From NCBI RefSeq assembly GCF_003337235.1, contig NZ_QPJC01000004.1:267852-331851 (forward strand): a stretch of 64,000 nucleotides of DNA. Direction: 5' to 3'. Shown one piece after another: positions 47,674-59,153 of the stretch (the first letter of the stretch is position 1; the number at the start of each line of letters is the position of its first letter). Made by a program: the position numbers and the translations under genes. Source of the DNA: Halopolyspora algeriensis (GTDB lineage: Bacteria; Actinomycetota; Actinomycetes; Mycobacteriales; Pseudonocardiaceae). Below the pieces are notes generated by a model. It ran no database searches. It was not told where the DNA came from and was given only the letters and a program-made list of their open reading frames with translations.

Positions 47674-48441
47674 TTACAAACCGACGGCGCGATAGAGAGA
47701 TCCCAGTTCCTTACGGTTGAGCGGGCGGATGGCTCCCTGCCGCTCGTTGGTCAGCCGCACGTCACCGACGGCGGTGCGCACGAGCCGCTGCACCGGGTGC
47801 CCCGCGCGATCCAGCAGCCTGCGCACGATGCGCTTGCGGCCCTCGTGCAACACCACCTCGACCAGCGCACGGTTGCCGTTGACATCGACCAACCGGAACT
47901 CGTCGATTGCGGCCCGCCCGTCGTCCAGGTCGAATCCCGACCTGAGCTTGTACCCCAAATCCTTCGGGATGGGGCCCGGCACTTCCGCCAGATACGTCTT
48001 GGGCACGCGGTACGACGGGTGCATCAGCCGGTTCGCGAGCTCGCCGTCATTGGTGATCAGCAGCAGCCCCTCGGTGTTGACGTCGAGCCTGCCGACATGG
48101 AACAGACGCCCCTGGCGTTCACTCAGGTAGTCACCGATGCACGGCCGACCCTGGTCGTCGGACATCGTGCACAGAATGCCCGGTGGCTTGTTCAGCATCA
48201 GGTGCGTCGCCGCACGGTTGGTCACCACCCGGGTGCCGTCCACGTGAACCACGGAAGTTTCCGGATCGACCCGCTTGCCCATCTCGGTGACCATGTCACC
48301 ATCGACCTCGACCCGCCCCTCGGCGATCATCTGCTCGGCCGCGCGCCGCGAGGCCACCCCGGCCTGGGAAAGCAGCTTCTGCAGGCGCACGCCTTCGCCC
48401 GTGGCGGGCGAGCCGGTCGGGTCACGGTACTCAGACATCAT
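47674..48441 (-). CDS. rluB: 23S rRNA pseudouridine synthase RluB-type
   Basis: About 255 residues from ATG 48441 or 48438. An S4 domain (VRLQKLLSQAGVASRRAAEQMIAEGRVEVDG) leads the RsuA-family catalytic domain, whose motif GRLDVNTEGLLLITNDGELANRL holds the nucleophile Asp. It modifies uridines of 23S rRNA. The start overlaps the scpB stop by 8-11 bases. This gene order (scpA, scpB, rluB) is widely conserved. Confidence 0.95.
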   Translation of the reverse strand: MMSEYRDPTGSPATGEGVRLQKLLSQAGVASRRAAEQMIAEGRVEVDGDMVTEMGKRVDPETSVVHVDGTRVVTNRAATHLMLNKPPGILCTMSDDQGRPCIGDYLSERQGRLFHVGRLDVNTEGLLLITNDGELANRLMHPSYRVPKTYLAEVPGPIPKDLGYKLRSGFDLDDGRAAIDEFRLVDVNGNRALVEVVLHEGRKRIVRRLLDRAGHPVQRLVRTAVGDVRLTNERQGAIRPLNRKELGSLYRAVGL

Positions 48442-49078
48442 CGATCGCATCCACTTCGGGCAACAGAGGAGCCAGCGGCGGCAGGTCCTGCAGCGACGAC
48501 AACCCGAGCCGTTCCAGGAAGAGCTCGGTCGTGCAGTACAGGACGCCGCCGGTTTCCGGGTCGTTTCCGGCCTCCTCGACGAGGCCGCGTGCCAACAGGG
48601 TACGGATGACTCCGTCGACGTTGACACCGCGTACCGCCGCGACCCGGGAACGGGTGACCGGCTGGCGGTAGGCGATCACCGCGAGCGTCTCCAGCGCCGC
48701 CCGGCTCAGCTTGGCGCGCTGCCCGTCGAGCAGGTAGCGCTCGACGTAGGGCGCATAAGTCTCCCGGGTGTAGAAGCGCCATCCCTGGCCGGCCTGCCGC
48801 AGATCGATGCCCCGCCCGGCCCCGGTGTAGCTCTCGGACAGCCGGCGCAGTGCTGCCCCGACCCGCTCGACCGGCTGCTCCAGCGCGTCCGCGAGCAGTT
48901 GTTCCCCGGCGGGGACGTCCACCACCAGCAGCAGCGCCTCCAGCGCCGCTTCCAACGCCTCGTCCGAGCCGAGATCCGGAGCCGTCCGCTCGGACGCCGG
49001 GCTCGCCGCCCCGGAGGGGTCGGAGTGCCCCGTCCCGGACTCCGAACCCTCGTCCGCCGCATCCGGGTCCTGCGACAT
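48431..49078 (-). CDS. scpB: Segregation and condensation protein B
   Basis: 215 residues from ATG 49078, which has GGGGGAGG before it; GTG 49111, overlapping scpA by four bases, is an alternative. After a 35-residue disordered N-terminus come the two winged helices of ScpB (ALEALLLVVDVPAGEQLLADALEQ, then LSRAALETLAVIAYRQPVTRSRVAAVRGVNVDGVIRTLLARGLVEE). It is the kite subunit that works with ScpA and SMC in chromosome condensation. Confidence 0.94.
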   Translation of the reverse strand: MSQDPDAADEGSESGTGHSDPSGAASPASERTAPDLGSDEALEAALEALLLVVDVPAGEQLLADALEQPVERVGAALRRLSESYTGAGRGIDLRQAGQGWRFYTRETYAPYVERYLLDGQRAKLSRAALETLAVIAYRQPVTRSRVAAVRGVNVDGVIRTLLARGLVEEAGNDPETGGVLYCTTELFLERLGLSSLQDLPPLAPLLPEVDAIDDV

Positions 49079-49107
49079 GACCTCCCCCTCGGTCGCACCG
49101 TGCTCGC

Positions 49108-49992
49108 TCACCCGTACTCCTCTTCCTCGACACCGGCCCGGTCCGCCTCGGCATCGGCACGTGCCTGCTGCAGGTCGCCACCGACCCACTGCACGACCAG
49201 CTCCCCCAGTGGGTCCTCCTGTTCGAACAGCACCACGGTCTGCCGGTACAACTCCAGCAAGGCCAGGAATCTCGCCACGATCTCGAGCGTGTGCTCGCAG
49301 TCGTCGACCAGTTCGGCGAAACGCGCACTTCCCCTCTCCGCGAGGAACACGCGCAGCACCGCCGCGTGCTCCCGCACCGAGATCCGGTGCTGGTGCAAGT
49401 GCTCCAGCGACACCGTCGGCGGCGGCTTCGGCCGGAACACGGCCGCGGCGATCTCGGCGAATCCCGCCGGGTCCACTCCCAGGACAACCTCCGGCAGCAA
49501 CCCGACAAAGCGGTCCTCCGGAGACACCGACCTGGGATATCGGCGCAACGCACCGGCTTCCAGCTCGCGGAACAGCGCCGCCACCTGCTTGTACGCACGA
49601 TACTGCAGCAACCGCGCGAACAGCAGGTCTCGCGCTTCCAGAAGTGCGAGATCCTCCTCGTCCTCGACTTCGGCGGCGGGCAACAACCGTGCGGCCTTGA
49701 GGTCGAGCAGGGTCGCCGCGACCACGAGAAACTCGGTGATCTCGTCGAGCTCCGAGCGCTCACCCAGTTCCTTGGTGTAGGCGATGAACTCGTCGGTCAC
49801 CCGGTGCAGCGCCACCTCGGTCACATCGAGCTGGTGCTGCGAGATGAGCTGCAGCAGCAGATCGAAAGGGCCTTCGAAATTGTCCAGCCGCACCGTGAAA
49901 CGCCTCGAGGACGACAATTCCCGGTCGGCAGGAACCGGATCGAGTTCCCCGCCCGGGACAGGCGTCACCTCCGCGGCTTCCGCCTCGCTCAC
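49108..49992 (-). CDS. scpA: Segregation and condensation protein A
   Basis: 294 residues from GTG 49992. The kleisin N-terminal region FTVRLDNFEGPFDLLLQLISQHQLDVTEVALHRVTDEF is clear, followed by helices and a C-terminal winged helix (VVARFLALLELYRQTVVLFEQEDPLGELVVQW). It bridges the SMC dimer. No smc gene is in the window. Next to it is an orphan parA. Confidence 0.95.
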   Translation of the reverse strand: MSEAEAAEVTPVPGGELDPVPADRELSSSRRFTVRLDNFEGPFDLLLQLISQHQLDVTEVALHRVTDEFIAYTKELGERSELDEITEFLVVAATLLDLKAARLLPAAEVEDEEDLALLEARDLLFARLLQYRAYKQVAALFRELEAGALRRYPRSVSPEDRFVGLLPEVVLGVDPAGFAEIAAAVFRPKPPPTVSLEHLHQHRISVREHAAVLRVFLAERGSARFAELVDDCEHTLEIVARFLALLELYRQTVVLFEQEDPLGELVVQWVGGDLQQARADAEADRAGVEEEEYG

Positions 49993-50095
49993 GTCACCTC
50001 TCCTGCGAATCGGGCTCTGCTCGAGCAGCTGCTCGCCGGTGGCCCTGCGCGGATCGATCGCTCACGCGAAGCGGCACGCGCCGCACGCACTTCGG

Positions 50096-51046
50096 TCAGC
50101 GGGCGATCACCTCACGGGCGAGCGCGCGGTAGGCCCGGGAGCCGGCCGATCTCGGCGCCCAGCGCGTAATGGGTTCCCCGGCGACGGTGGTCTCCGGGAA
50201 GCGGACGGTGCGGTTGATGACACTGTCGAACACGATGTCGCCGAACGCCTCGACCACCCTGGCCATGACTTCCCGGGAATGCAGTGTACGCGGGTCGAAC
50301 ATGGTCGCGAGAATCCCGCTGATCTCCAGTTTCGGGTTCAGCCGTTCCCGGACCTTCTCGATGGTGTCGATCAGCAGCGCCACCCCACGCAGGCTGAAGA
50401 ACTCGCACTCCAGCGGAATGATCACACTGTCGGCCGCGGCCAGCGCGTTGACCGTGAGCAATCCCAGCGACGGTTGGCAGTCCACCAGAACGTAGTCGTA
50501 CTCCGACATCGCCGGGTGCAGCACACGTCCCAGTGTCTGCTCCCGGCCGACTTCCGCGACGAGTTGCACCTCGGCAGCCGACAGGTCGATGTTGCTCGGC
50601 AGCAGATCCATCCCCTCGACCGTGGTCCGGCGCACCACATCGTCGAGAGTGACCGACCGCTCCATGATGACGTTGTAGATCGTCTGGTCGAGCTGGTGCG
50701 GCTGCACGCCGAGGCCGACCGAGAGCGCACCCTGCGGATCGAAATCCACCAGCAGCACCCGTCGGCCGTACTCCGCCAGCGCGGCACCGAGATTGATCGT
50801 CGAGGTGGTCTTCCCGACACCGCCCTTCTGGTTGCACATGGCCAACACCATCGCGGGCCCGTGCTTGTCCAGCATCGGCGGCTCGGGAATGTGCCTGCGC
50901 GGCCTGCCAGTGGGGCCGACGTCGTCGTACGAGACGTCCTGGGAGGTGTCGACGTCCTCGTTCGGCGCGCCGGGCTTGTCCGGGGCGATACTCAGGTCGA
51001 CCGCGCCCCGGGACCGCCCGTCGGCGGAGGGCTGCGGTGTCGACAT
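50096..51046 (-). CDS. ParA-family ATPase (Soj-like)
   Basis: 316 residues. A disordered 60-residue N-terminus is followed by the deviant Walker A CNQKGGVGKTTSTINLGAALAE and the strand VLLVDFDPQGALSVGLG. Other family motifs are DYVLVDCQPSLGLLTVNALAAAD and DSVIIPLECEFFSLRG. No parB lies beside it, so it is not the main chromosome partition pair but the ParA that travels with scpA/scpB in actinobacteria. It has AAGGAG before the start and is preceded by 190 bases after xerD. Confidence 0.94.
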   Translation of the reverse strand: MSTPQPSADGRSRGAVDLSIAPDKPGAPNEDVDTSQDVSYDDVGPTGRPRRHIPEPPMLDKHGPAMVLAMCNQKGGVGKTTSTINLGAALAEYGRRVLLVDFDPQGALSVGLGVQPHQLDQTIYNVIMERSVTLDDVVRRTTVEGMDLLPSNIDLSAAEVQLVAEVGREQTLGRVLHPAMSEYDYVLVDCQPSLGLLTVNALAAADSVIIPLECEFFSLRGVALLIDTIEKVRERLNPKLEISGILATMFDPRTLHSREVMARVVEAFGDIVFDSVINRTVRFPETTVAGEPITRWAPRSAGSRAYRALAREVIAR

Positions 51047-51236
51047 GACGATCCGACTCCTTGTCTGCTGGTGGCGGTGGGGCCTGATGCAGTCGCGCGC
51101 AGCCTAAGTGGCAGGCAATACCAGCGGCAACGCGCATCGCCGACGTGTCGGAAATGTGCTGCCGGTGGTTCCCGCCACGGCAGGCGCCCACGGCGGTGCT
51201 CGGGGCGGTCACCGCGTGATCCCCGCCGGGATGCCG

Positions 51237-52178
51237 CTATCCGTGTGCGCGCGGATGCGCCGTCGCGTACACCTCGCGCAACGTGTTCACCGTGACCAAG
51301 GTGTACACCTGCGTGGTGGTGACCGAAGCGTGACCGAGAAGTTCCTGGACGACCCGGACATCGGCGCCTCCTTCCAGCAAGTGGGTGGCAAAGGAATGAC
51401 GCAGCACGTGCGGCGAGACGTCCGTGGTGATGCCCGCTCGCTGTGCGGCCGCTTTCAGCGCGTTCCAGGCACTCTGCCGGGACAATCGCGCGCCGCGGGA
51501 GTTCAGGAACACGGCCGGACTGCCGCGCCCCCGTGCTGCCAGTACCGGCCGCGCACGCACCAGGTACGCATCCAAGGCCTCCAGCGCGGGCTGCCCCGCG
51601 GGAACCAGGCGCTGCCGCCCTCCCTTGCCGTCCAGCAGCACCGTACGTTCCTCGGTGTGAACATCGTCGAGGTCGAGACCCACGGCCTCGGAGATCCGTG
51701 CCCCGGAGGAGTACAGCAGTTCCAGCAGTGCCCGGTCCCGGAGATCGCGAACTCCGTGCCCACCGCAGCCGTCCAGCAGCTGAAGCACCTCGCTCACCGG
51801 GAGCGCTTTGGGCAGCTGCTGCGGCGGGCTGGGCGGGGACACCTCCCGCGCGACGTCCACCTCGACCAACCCCTCGAGGTACGCGAACCGATGGAGGCCG
51901 CGTGCGGCCACCAGTGCCCGGGCCGCCGAGGACCGCGCCAGCGGAGGGCGTCCGCGGCCACCTTCCCGCAGGTCCGCCAGGAACGAGGCGACCTCGTCCG
52001 CGCTGGCCTCCTTCAGGTCGGAAATCCCCGCCTCCCGCAGACAGTCGGCATAGCGGCGCAGGTCACGCGCGTAGGAATCCAGGGTGCTGCGGGCGGTTCC
52101 ACGCTCCACCGCAAGGTGGTCGAGGTAACCGGTGACCACAACACGCAACCTCTCGGGAAGATCCTCGAAGTCCCGCAC
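51237..52178 (-). CDS. xerD: Site-specific recombinase XerD
   Basis: 313 residues from GTG 52178 with AAGGAGG before it. The SAM-like core-binding domain (about 1-95) and catalytic domain are complete, with Arg in [45 protein letters not shown] containing the late His and Tyr. It resolves chromosome dimers at dif with XerC. Located next to parA, as in M. tuberculosis. It is unrelated in role to the AICE integrase. Confidence 0.96.
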   Translation of the reverse strand: MRDFEDLPERLRVVVTGYLDHLAVERGTARSTLDSYARDLRRYADCLREAGISDLKEASADEVASFLADLREGGRGRPPLARSSAARALVAARGLHRFAYLEGLVEVDVAREVSPPSPPQQLPKALPVSEVLQLLDGCGGHGVRDLRDRALLELLYSSGARISEAVGLDLDDVHTEERTVLLDGKGGRQRLVPAGQPALEALDAYLVRARPVLAARGRGSPAVFLNSRGARLSRQSAWNALKAAAQRAGITTDVSPHVLRHSFATHLLEGGADVRVVQELLGHASVTTTQVYTLVTVNTLREVYATAHPRAHG

Positions 52179-52265
52179 CTCGGCCTCCTTCGCCGCTTTC
52201 CCCGCAGAGCCGCCCGGAAAGGTCGGACACGGCCACGATGATCGCCTGTCGGACGCTGCGGGCGG

Positions 52266-52955
52266 CTACCCCGCCGGCTCTCCCCCCGCCCGGTCGCCGA
52301 AGCGAGCGGAAAACCGCCGGGGCCGGTCCCGCCACGGCGCCTGCGGTGCGCGGGGCTGCGCGAATCCCCCACTGACGCTCTGGGCTGCCAGCAGACCGGA
52401 CACGGCGGGAGCGTTGACGATCTCACCGGAGAACACCATGTTCACGGCCTCGCTCAACGGAGTCCGATCGAGCACGAGATCGGCTTCCTCGTTCGCCCCC
52501 GCGCAGGGCCGCTCGGCGTCGAACAGGCCCCGCGCCAGGAACACTCGCACGGACTCGTCGGTGAACCCCGGCGATGAGGCGACGTCGACCAGCACCGACC
52601 ACTGCTCGGCGGCGATGCCGGCTTCCTCGGCGAGTTCGCGTTGCGCGGTGGACAGCGGATCCTCACCGGCCACATCCAGCAGGCCCGCCGGAAGCTCCCA
52701 CAGCCTGCGGCCGAGCGGGTACCGGTACTGGTGAACCAGCACCACCCGTCCCGCGTCGTCGATCGCGACCACGGCCACCGCTCCCGGGTGTTCCACCACC
52801 TCGCGCCGCGAGGTGGTGTCCCCCGGCATGCGGACCTCATCGGCTCGCACCGCGAAGATTCTGCCCACATGAACATCGGTGCTGGACACCGTCGCGAACT
52901 CGTGCCGCCCGTGGGTACGGGCCACCTCGCCGCCGCCGTCGGCGTTTCCGCTCAT
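52266..52955 (-). CDS. Nudix hydrolase, ADP-ribose pyrophosphatase type
   Basis: About 229 residues from ATG 52955 (an upstream GTG 52970 is possible). The Nudix box GLLDVAGEDPLSTAQRELAEEAGI is complete, preceded by LVHQYRYPLGRRLWELPAG, typical of ADP-ribose pyrophosphatases. It clears ADP-ribose or related nucleotide sugars. The C-terminal 30 residues are Arg- and Pro-rich. Between pyrG and xerD, where M. tuberculosis has the Nudix gene Rv1700. Confidence 0.93.
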   Translation of the reverse strand: MSGNADGGGEVARTHGRHEFATVSSTDVHVGRIFAVRADEVRMPGDTTSRREVVEHPGAVAVVAIDDAGRVVLVHQYRYPLGRRLWELPAGLLDVAGEDPLSTAQRELAEEAGIAAEQWSVLVDVASSPGFTDESVRVFLARGLFDAERPCAGANEEADLVLDRTPLSEAVNMVFSGEIVNAPAVSGLLAAQSVSGGFAQPRAPQAPWRDRPRRFSARFGDRAGGEPAG

Positions 52956-53000
52956 CTGCACAGCGCCCACTCTAGGACGTGATCGAAACGCTGTCGGTGA

Positions 53001-55029
<2,029 letters not shown>

Positions 55030-55968
55030 TCACCCCTGCGGACGCGGGACAGGGCCCTGCGCGTTCCCGCCGACCCCGTAATGACCGGTTCGATCCTCGA
55101 GCTGTTCGCGGAGGGCCAGCACGGTGGCCACCCGCCCCGCTGCGACGTCAGCGTTGTCCACAGTCGACACGGCCGAGGAGATCCCCGAATCCGAGCGTGC
55201 TGCTTGCACCGCACCGCTTCCCGCAGCCGAACCGCTCCACCCGGCCAGGACCGCACCCGCTCCCGAACGATCCATCTGAGCCGTGAACCTGGCGATCATC
55301 GCCGCCGGGGACGTGCCGTTGTCGCCGTGTGCCCGGTCACCCGTCAACACCACCGCCAGTTCGGCGGGCCGTAGCTCTTCGGACACCCGGACGAACCCGC
55401 CTTCGCTCAGTCCTCCGAACGCCGCCGCTCGTTCGGCAGCGGAAACCCTGGCCTCGCCGGTCCGCGGATCCAGCAGTGTCACGGGCCCGAGAAAACCACC
55501 CGCCAGTGTTCCCGGGGCCGAAGCGACCGGAAGTTGCACACCGGCAGGCAACAGGCGCGTGAGCACATCCCGCAACTGCCCGGCCCGTTCGGGGTCGGTG
55601 AAGCGTTCGGTGAGCCGCACCGTCCCGGTCACATCCGCACCGGCCGCTCCGAGCATTCCGGCCATGGCTTCCCGGTCCTGCGCACTCACCTCCGGAGTCG
55701 TGACGAGCACGACGCTGTGCCGATCGAGCTGTCCCTGCACCACCAGTGGCCCGATCGCTGTGCCGAAACGGTGAGCGTTCTCGACCTTGCTCCGGAGGGC
55801 ATTGCGCTCGGCATGCAGGTTCTCCACCCGGTTTCGCAACGAATCCCGTTCATTGCCGAGCCGGGACAGCAGGTGTTCGCTCACCGAGGTGGACCCGAGC
55901 AGCACACCTGTTGCCAGTGCCAAGAACACCGCCGCGATCGACACGGTGTGGTAGCGCAACGAGATCAT
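55030..55968 (-). CDS. mctB: MctB-like copper transport/channel protein
   Basis: 312 residues. An N-terminal membrane segment (YHTVSIAAVFLALATGVLLGST) is followed by a coiled coil (ERDSLRNRVENLHAERNALRSKVENAH) and a secreted globular domain. This is the architecture of mycobacterial MctB (Rv1698), linked to copper efflux. The genomic position next to steA is the same. The GTG-free ATG overlaps the steA stop by four bases. Confidence 0.9.
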   Translation of the reverse strand: MISLRYHTVSIAAVFLALATGVLLGSTSVSEHLLSRLGNERDSLRNRVENLHAERNALRSKVENAHRFGTAIGPLVVQGQLDRHSVVLVTTPEVSAQDREAMAGMLGAAGADVTGTVRLTERFTDPERAGQLRDVLTRLLPAGVQLPVASAPGTLAGGFLGPVTLLDPRTGEARVSAAERAAAFGGLSEGGFVRVSEELRPAELAVVLTGDRAHGDNGTSPAAMIARFTAQMDRSGAGAVLAGWSGSAAGSGAVQAARSDSGISSAVSTVDNADVAAGRVATVLALREQLEDRTGHYGVGGNAQGPVPRPQG

Positions 55969-57149
55969 GGGAGCACCCCTCCGAGGTAGTCGAGAACAAC
56001 ACGGCCGGTATCGGCGACCACATCGAAATACGACGCCCCCAGACCGGAGACCGCCAGTGCCACGACGGCCACCGCGATCACCGCCGCGATCAGGGCGAAC
56101 ACCGCACCGGTGGGCACGCTGCGGCGCTGCAGGGCCACAACGGCGCTACCGTCGACGAGTTTCCCCCCGAGGCGTAGCCGGGTGAGGAAGGTGGAGGGGT
56201 TCGATCCCGAGCGTCCCCGGTCGAGAAACTCGCGCAATGTGGCCTGAAAACCGACCGTGACGACCAACTCGGCCCCGTGCGTGTCGGCAAGCAACAAGGC
56301 GAGATCCTCCGGGTTGCCGGAGGCGGGAAACGTCACCGCACCGATACCGAGGTCCTGAATCCGCTCCAACCCCGGCGCATGGCCGTCGACATGGGCGGGA
56401 ACGACCACTTCCGTTCCGCTCTTGAGTGTCTCGGTGCCGATGCCCCGGGGGTCACCGACGATCACATCGGGGCTGTATCCGGCCTTGAACATCGACTCGG
56501 CCCCGGCCTCCACTCCGACCAGAACCGGGCGATACTCCCGGATGTAGCGCTTGAGCCGCTCGAGATCATCGGTGTGTCCGTAGCCCGCTGTCACGACGAG
56601 GACGTGCCTGCCCTCCATCGACACCGCGGGCTCGGGCACCCCGACCCCGTCGAGTACGAGCATGCGCTCCCGGCGCAGGAACTCGATCGTGTTCGCCGAG
56701 AACGCCTCCAGTTGCGCCGACATGCCGGCCTTCGCCTCGATCATCAGGTCGGCCACCGAGTCGGCGTCCTGCTCGGTCCCGCCTGCTACTTCCCGGTCCC
56801 CGACGAACACGCTGCCGCCGTACAAGCGGATCCTGGCGCCGTCCTTGATCTCGCGCAGAGCCTGCACGCCGACTCCGTCGATCAAGGAGATGCCCGCCGA
56901 AACCAGAACTTCGGGGCCCAGATTCGGGAACCGCCCCGAGATCGAGGGGGCGGCATTGACGACCCCGGCGACACCGGCGGCGACCAGAGATTCCGCGGTC
57001 CGGCGATCCAGGTCCGCCTGATCGAGCACGGCGATGTCGCCGGCGCCGAGTCTGTGCAGCAGATCGCCGGACCGCCGCTGGACCCGGGCAGTGCCGACCA
57101 CGCCGGGCAGACTCGCATCCCGACTACCGAGCAGACCACTGATCTTCAT
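55965..57149 (-). CDS. steA: SteA-like putative cytokinetic-ring protein
   Basis: 394 residues. The N-terminal two thirds resemble a thiamine pyrophosphokinase-like fold (GRFPNLGPEVLVSAGISLIDG, then SPDVIVGDPRGIG and FPASGNPEDLALLLA). The C-terminus carries one membrane helix (VFALIAAVIAVAVVALAVSGL). In corynebacteria SteA with SteB (MctB-like) supports cell separation. It is followed by mctB in an overlapping pair. Confidence 0.9.
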   Translation of the reverse strand: MKISGLLGSRDASLPGVVGTARVQRRSGDLLHRLGAGDIAVLDQADLDRRTAESLVAAGVAGVVNAAPSISGRFPNLGPEVLVSAGISLIDGVGVQALREIKDGARIRLYGGSVFVGDREVAGGTEQDADSVADLMIEAKAGMSAQLEAFSANTIEFLRRERMLVLDGVGVPEPAVSMEGRHVLVVTAGYGHTDDLERLKRYIREYRPVLVGVEAGAESMFKAGYSPDVIVGDPRGIGTETLKSGTEVVVPAHVDGHAPGLERIQDLGIGAVTFPASGNPEDLALLLADTHGAELVVTVGFQATLREFLDRGRSGSNPSTFLTRLRLGGKLVDGSAVVALQRRSVPTGAVFALIAAVIAVAVVALAVSGLGASYFDVVADTGRVVLDYLGGVLP

Positions 57150-57249
57150 ACACCGATGGTGACAAAGCGATCACCGAATGCTGCTCCGCCACGCCGAGAA
57201 CATTGCTCCGTTCGCACCCTTGCACAGGCACCGCAGAGGGTGTCCGCGA

Positions 57250-59076
57250 TCAGGAACGTCTCCGCCGGCCTGCCGCTGCGCCACCGGATCGCTTACCGTC
57301 CTGATCGGTCCGGCCCGACACCTGCCGCTCGGCCTTGTGGGCAAGGGCCGTTTCGAGCAGTTCCTCCGCGTGGGCCCGCCCGGTTTCGGTGGATTCGAGT
57401 CCCGCCAGCATCCGGGCCAGTTCCACCACTCGTTCCTCATCGGCGACCATGCGCACGTCGCTGCGGGTCAGTCCGCCCTCACCGGATCCCTTGTCGACCA
57501 CCAGGTGACGATCGGCATACGCAGCCACCTGCGGAAGGTGTGTCACGACGATCACCTGGTGCGTCCGGGCCAACCGGGCAAGACGTCGGCCGATCTCCAC
57601 CGCGGCCCGGCCGCCGACTCCGGCGTCGACCTCGTCGAAGACCAGGGTCGGCACCGTGTCGGCGTCGGCGAGCACCACCTCCAGGCCGAGCATCACCCGG
57701 GACAGCTCACCCCCGGAAGCACCCTTGTGGATCGGCAGCGGTGGCGCGCCGGAATGCGCGATCAGCCGCAACTCGACCTCGTCCACCCCCTCGGGACCGG
57801 CGTGCAACCTCCGCCCCCGCACGGTCAATGCCGCAGGATCGGACTCGTCGGTCTCCCTGGGGTGAACCACGACGTCGAGTTCGGCCTGAGCCATCGCCAA
57901 CCCGGCGAGTTCCTCGGTCACCGCCGCGGCCAGCTCGGTGGCTGCCCGCAGGCGAGCATCGGAGACGTCCTGAGCATGCCCGGCGAGTTCGGCCGCCAGC
58001 TCGTCACGCCGTGCGGCCAGGGCCGCCAGAGCCTCCTCCGAGGTGTCCATTCCGGCAAGCTGCTCCTCGGCGTCGGCGGCCCAGGCCAGCACCCCGTCGA
58101 CATCGGCCGCGTACTTCTTCGTGAGCTGCTTCAACTCGGCCTGCCGAGCCAGTACCTGCTCCAGGCGTGCCGGATCGGCATCCAATCGGTCCAAGTAACC
58201 GCTCAGCTCGGCACCGACATCGGCGAGTACGGCAGCCGACTCCGCCAGCCGCGACTCGAGATCCCGCAGCACGGGGTCCTCGGTACCGCCGAGGAGGCGG
58301 CGTGCCTCACCGACCAGCCCGAGCGCGCTGACCGAGTCGGGATCCGCCTCCGCGAGGCCGCTCACGGCGGTCTGGGCTCCCGTGGCGGTGTCGCGCAGTT
58401 GATCGGCATCGGCCAGCCTGCGCGCCTCCTCGACCAGAGCGGCGTCCTCGCCTCGCTCGGGCGCGACCGCTGCGATTTCCGACAACCCGTGCCGCAGCAG
58501 GTCGGCTTCCCTGGCCAGCTCGCGGGAACGCTCCGTACGCTCGGTCAGCTCTCGAACCGTATCCGCCCACTCGGCACGAACCCGGCGGTACTCCGCCAGC
58601 GGGCCGGCGACATCGGAACCGGCGAAACGATCCAGGACCGCCCGCTGCTCGGCGGAGCGCAGCAGGCGAAGCTGATCGTTCTGACCATGCACGGCCAGCG
58701 CCTGCTCCGCCAGTTCGGACAGCACCGCGTTGGGCACCGAACGCCCGCCCAGGTGCGCGCGCGAACGCCCATCCGCGCTGACACTGCGTACGGCAATCAG
58801 TCCGTTGTCGTCGTCCAGGTCGGCTCCCGCGTCCGCGGCCACCTCGGCCGCAGGCGAGTCCTCCGCTGTCTCGAACCGTCCTTCCACCACCGCACGCGCT
58901 GCGCCCGAACGGACCCGTGAACTGTCCGCCCTGCCCCCTCCGAGCAGGTGAAGTCCCGTGACCACCATCGTCTTCCCGGCACCGGTCTCACCGGTCACCA
59001 CGGTCAGGCCGGGGTGCAGGTCGAGCGTGGCGTCATCGATCACGCCCAAGCCCTGGATGTGCATCTCCGCCAACAC
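57250..59076 (-). CDS. recN: DNA repair protein RecN
   Basis: 608 residues from GTG 59076 (ATG 59064 also possible). An SMC-like ATPase: Walker A GETGAGKTMVVTG at about residue 30, a long coiled-coil middle, then signature SGGELSRVMLGLEVVLAD and Walker B LVFDEVDAGVGGRAA. It acts early in double-strand break repair. The C-terminal 15 residues are basic. Downstream of nadK with a 77-base gap. Confidence 0.96.
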   Translation of the reverse strand: MLAEMHIQGLGVIDDATLDLHPGLTVVTGETGAGKTMVVTGLHLLGGGRADSSRVRSGAARAVVEGRFETAEDSPAAEVAADAGADLDDDNGLIAVRSVSADGRSRAHLGGRSVPNAVLSELAEQALAVHGQNDQLRLLRSAEQRAVLDRFAGSDVAGPLAEYRRVRAEWADTVRELTERTERSRELAREADLLRHGLSEIAAVAPERGEDAALVEEARRLADADQLRDTATGAQTAVSGLAEADPDSVSALGLVGEARRLLGGTEDPVLRDLESRLAESAAVLADVGAELSGYLDRLDADPARLEQVLARQAELKQLTKKYAADVDGVLAWAADAEEQLAGMDTSEEALAALAARRDELAAELAGHAQDVSDARLRAATELAAAVTEELAGLAMAQAELDVVVHPRETDESDPAALTVRGRRLHAGPEGVDEVELRLIAHSGAPPLPIHKGASGGELSRVMLGLEVVLADADTVPTLVFDEVDAGVGGRAAVEIGRRLARLARTHQVIVVTHLPQVAAYADRHLVVDKGSGEGGLTRSDVRMVADEERVVELARMLAGLESTETGRAHAEELLETALAHKAERQVSGRTDQDGKRSGGAAAGRRRRS

Positions 59077-59153
59077 AGTCCGCACCCTAGCGGCCGGACT
59101 CAACCGGTGGCTTCCCGCCAGGCCGGTCAGAACGCTCAACCCCAAGGGAGCGT

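Noticed and set aside
51237..52178. XerD as a second mobile-element integrase
   Set aside because: It has the compact XerD layout and sits in the conserved parA/scp neighbourhood, with no att repeats around it.
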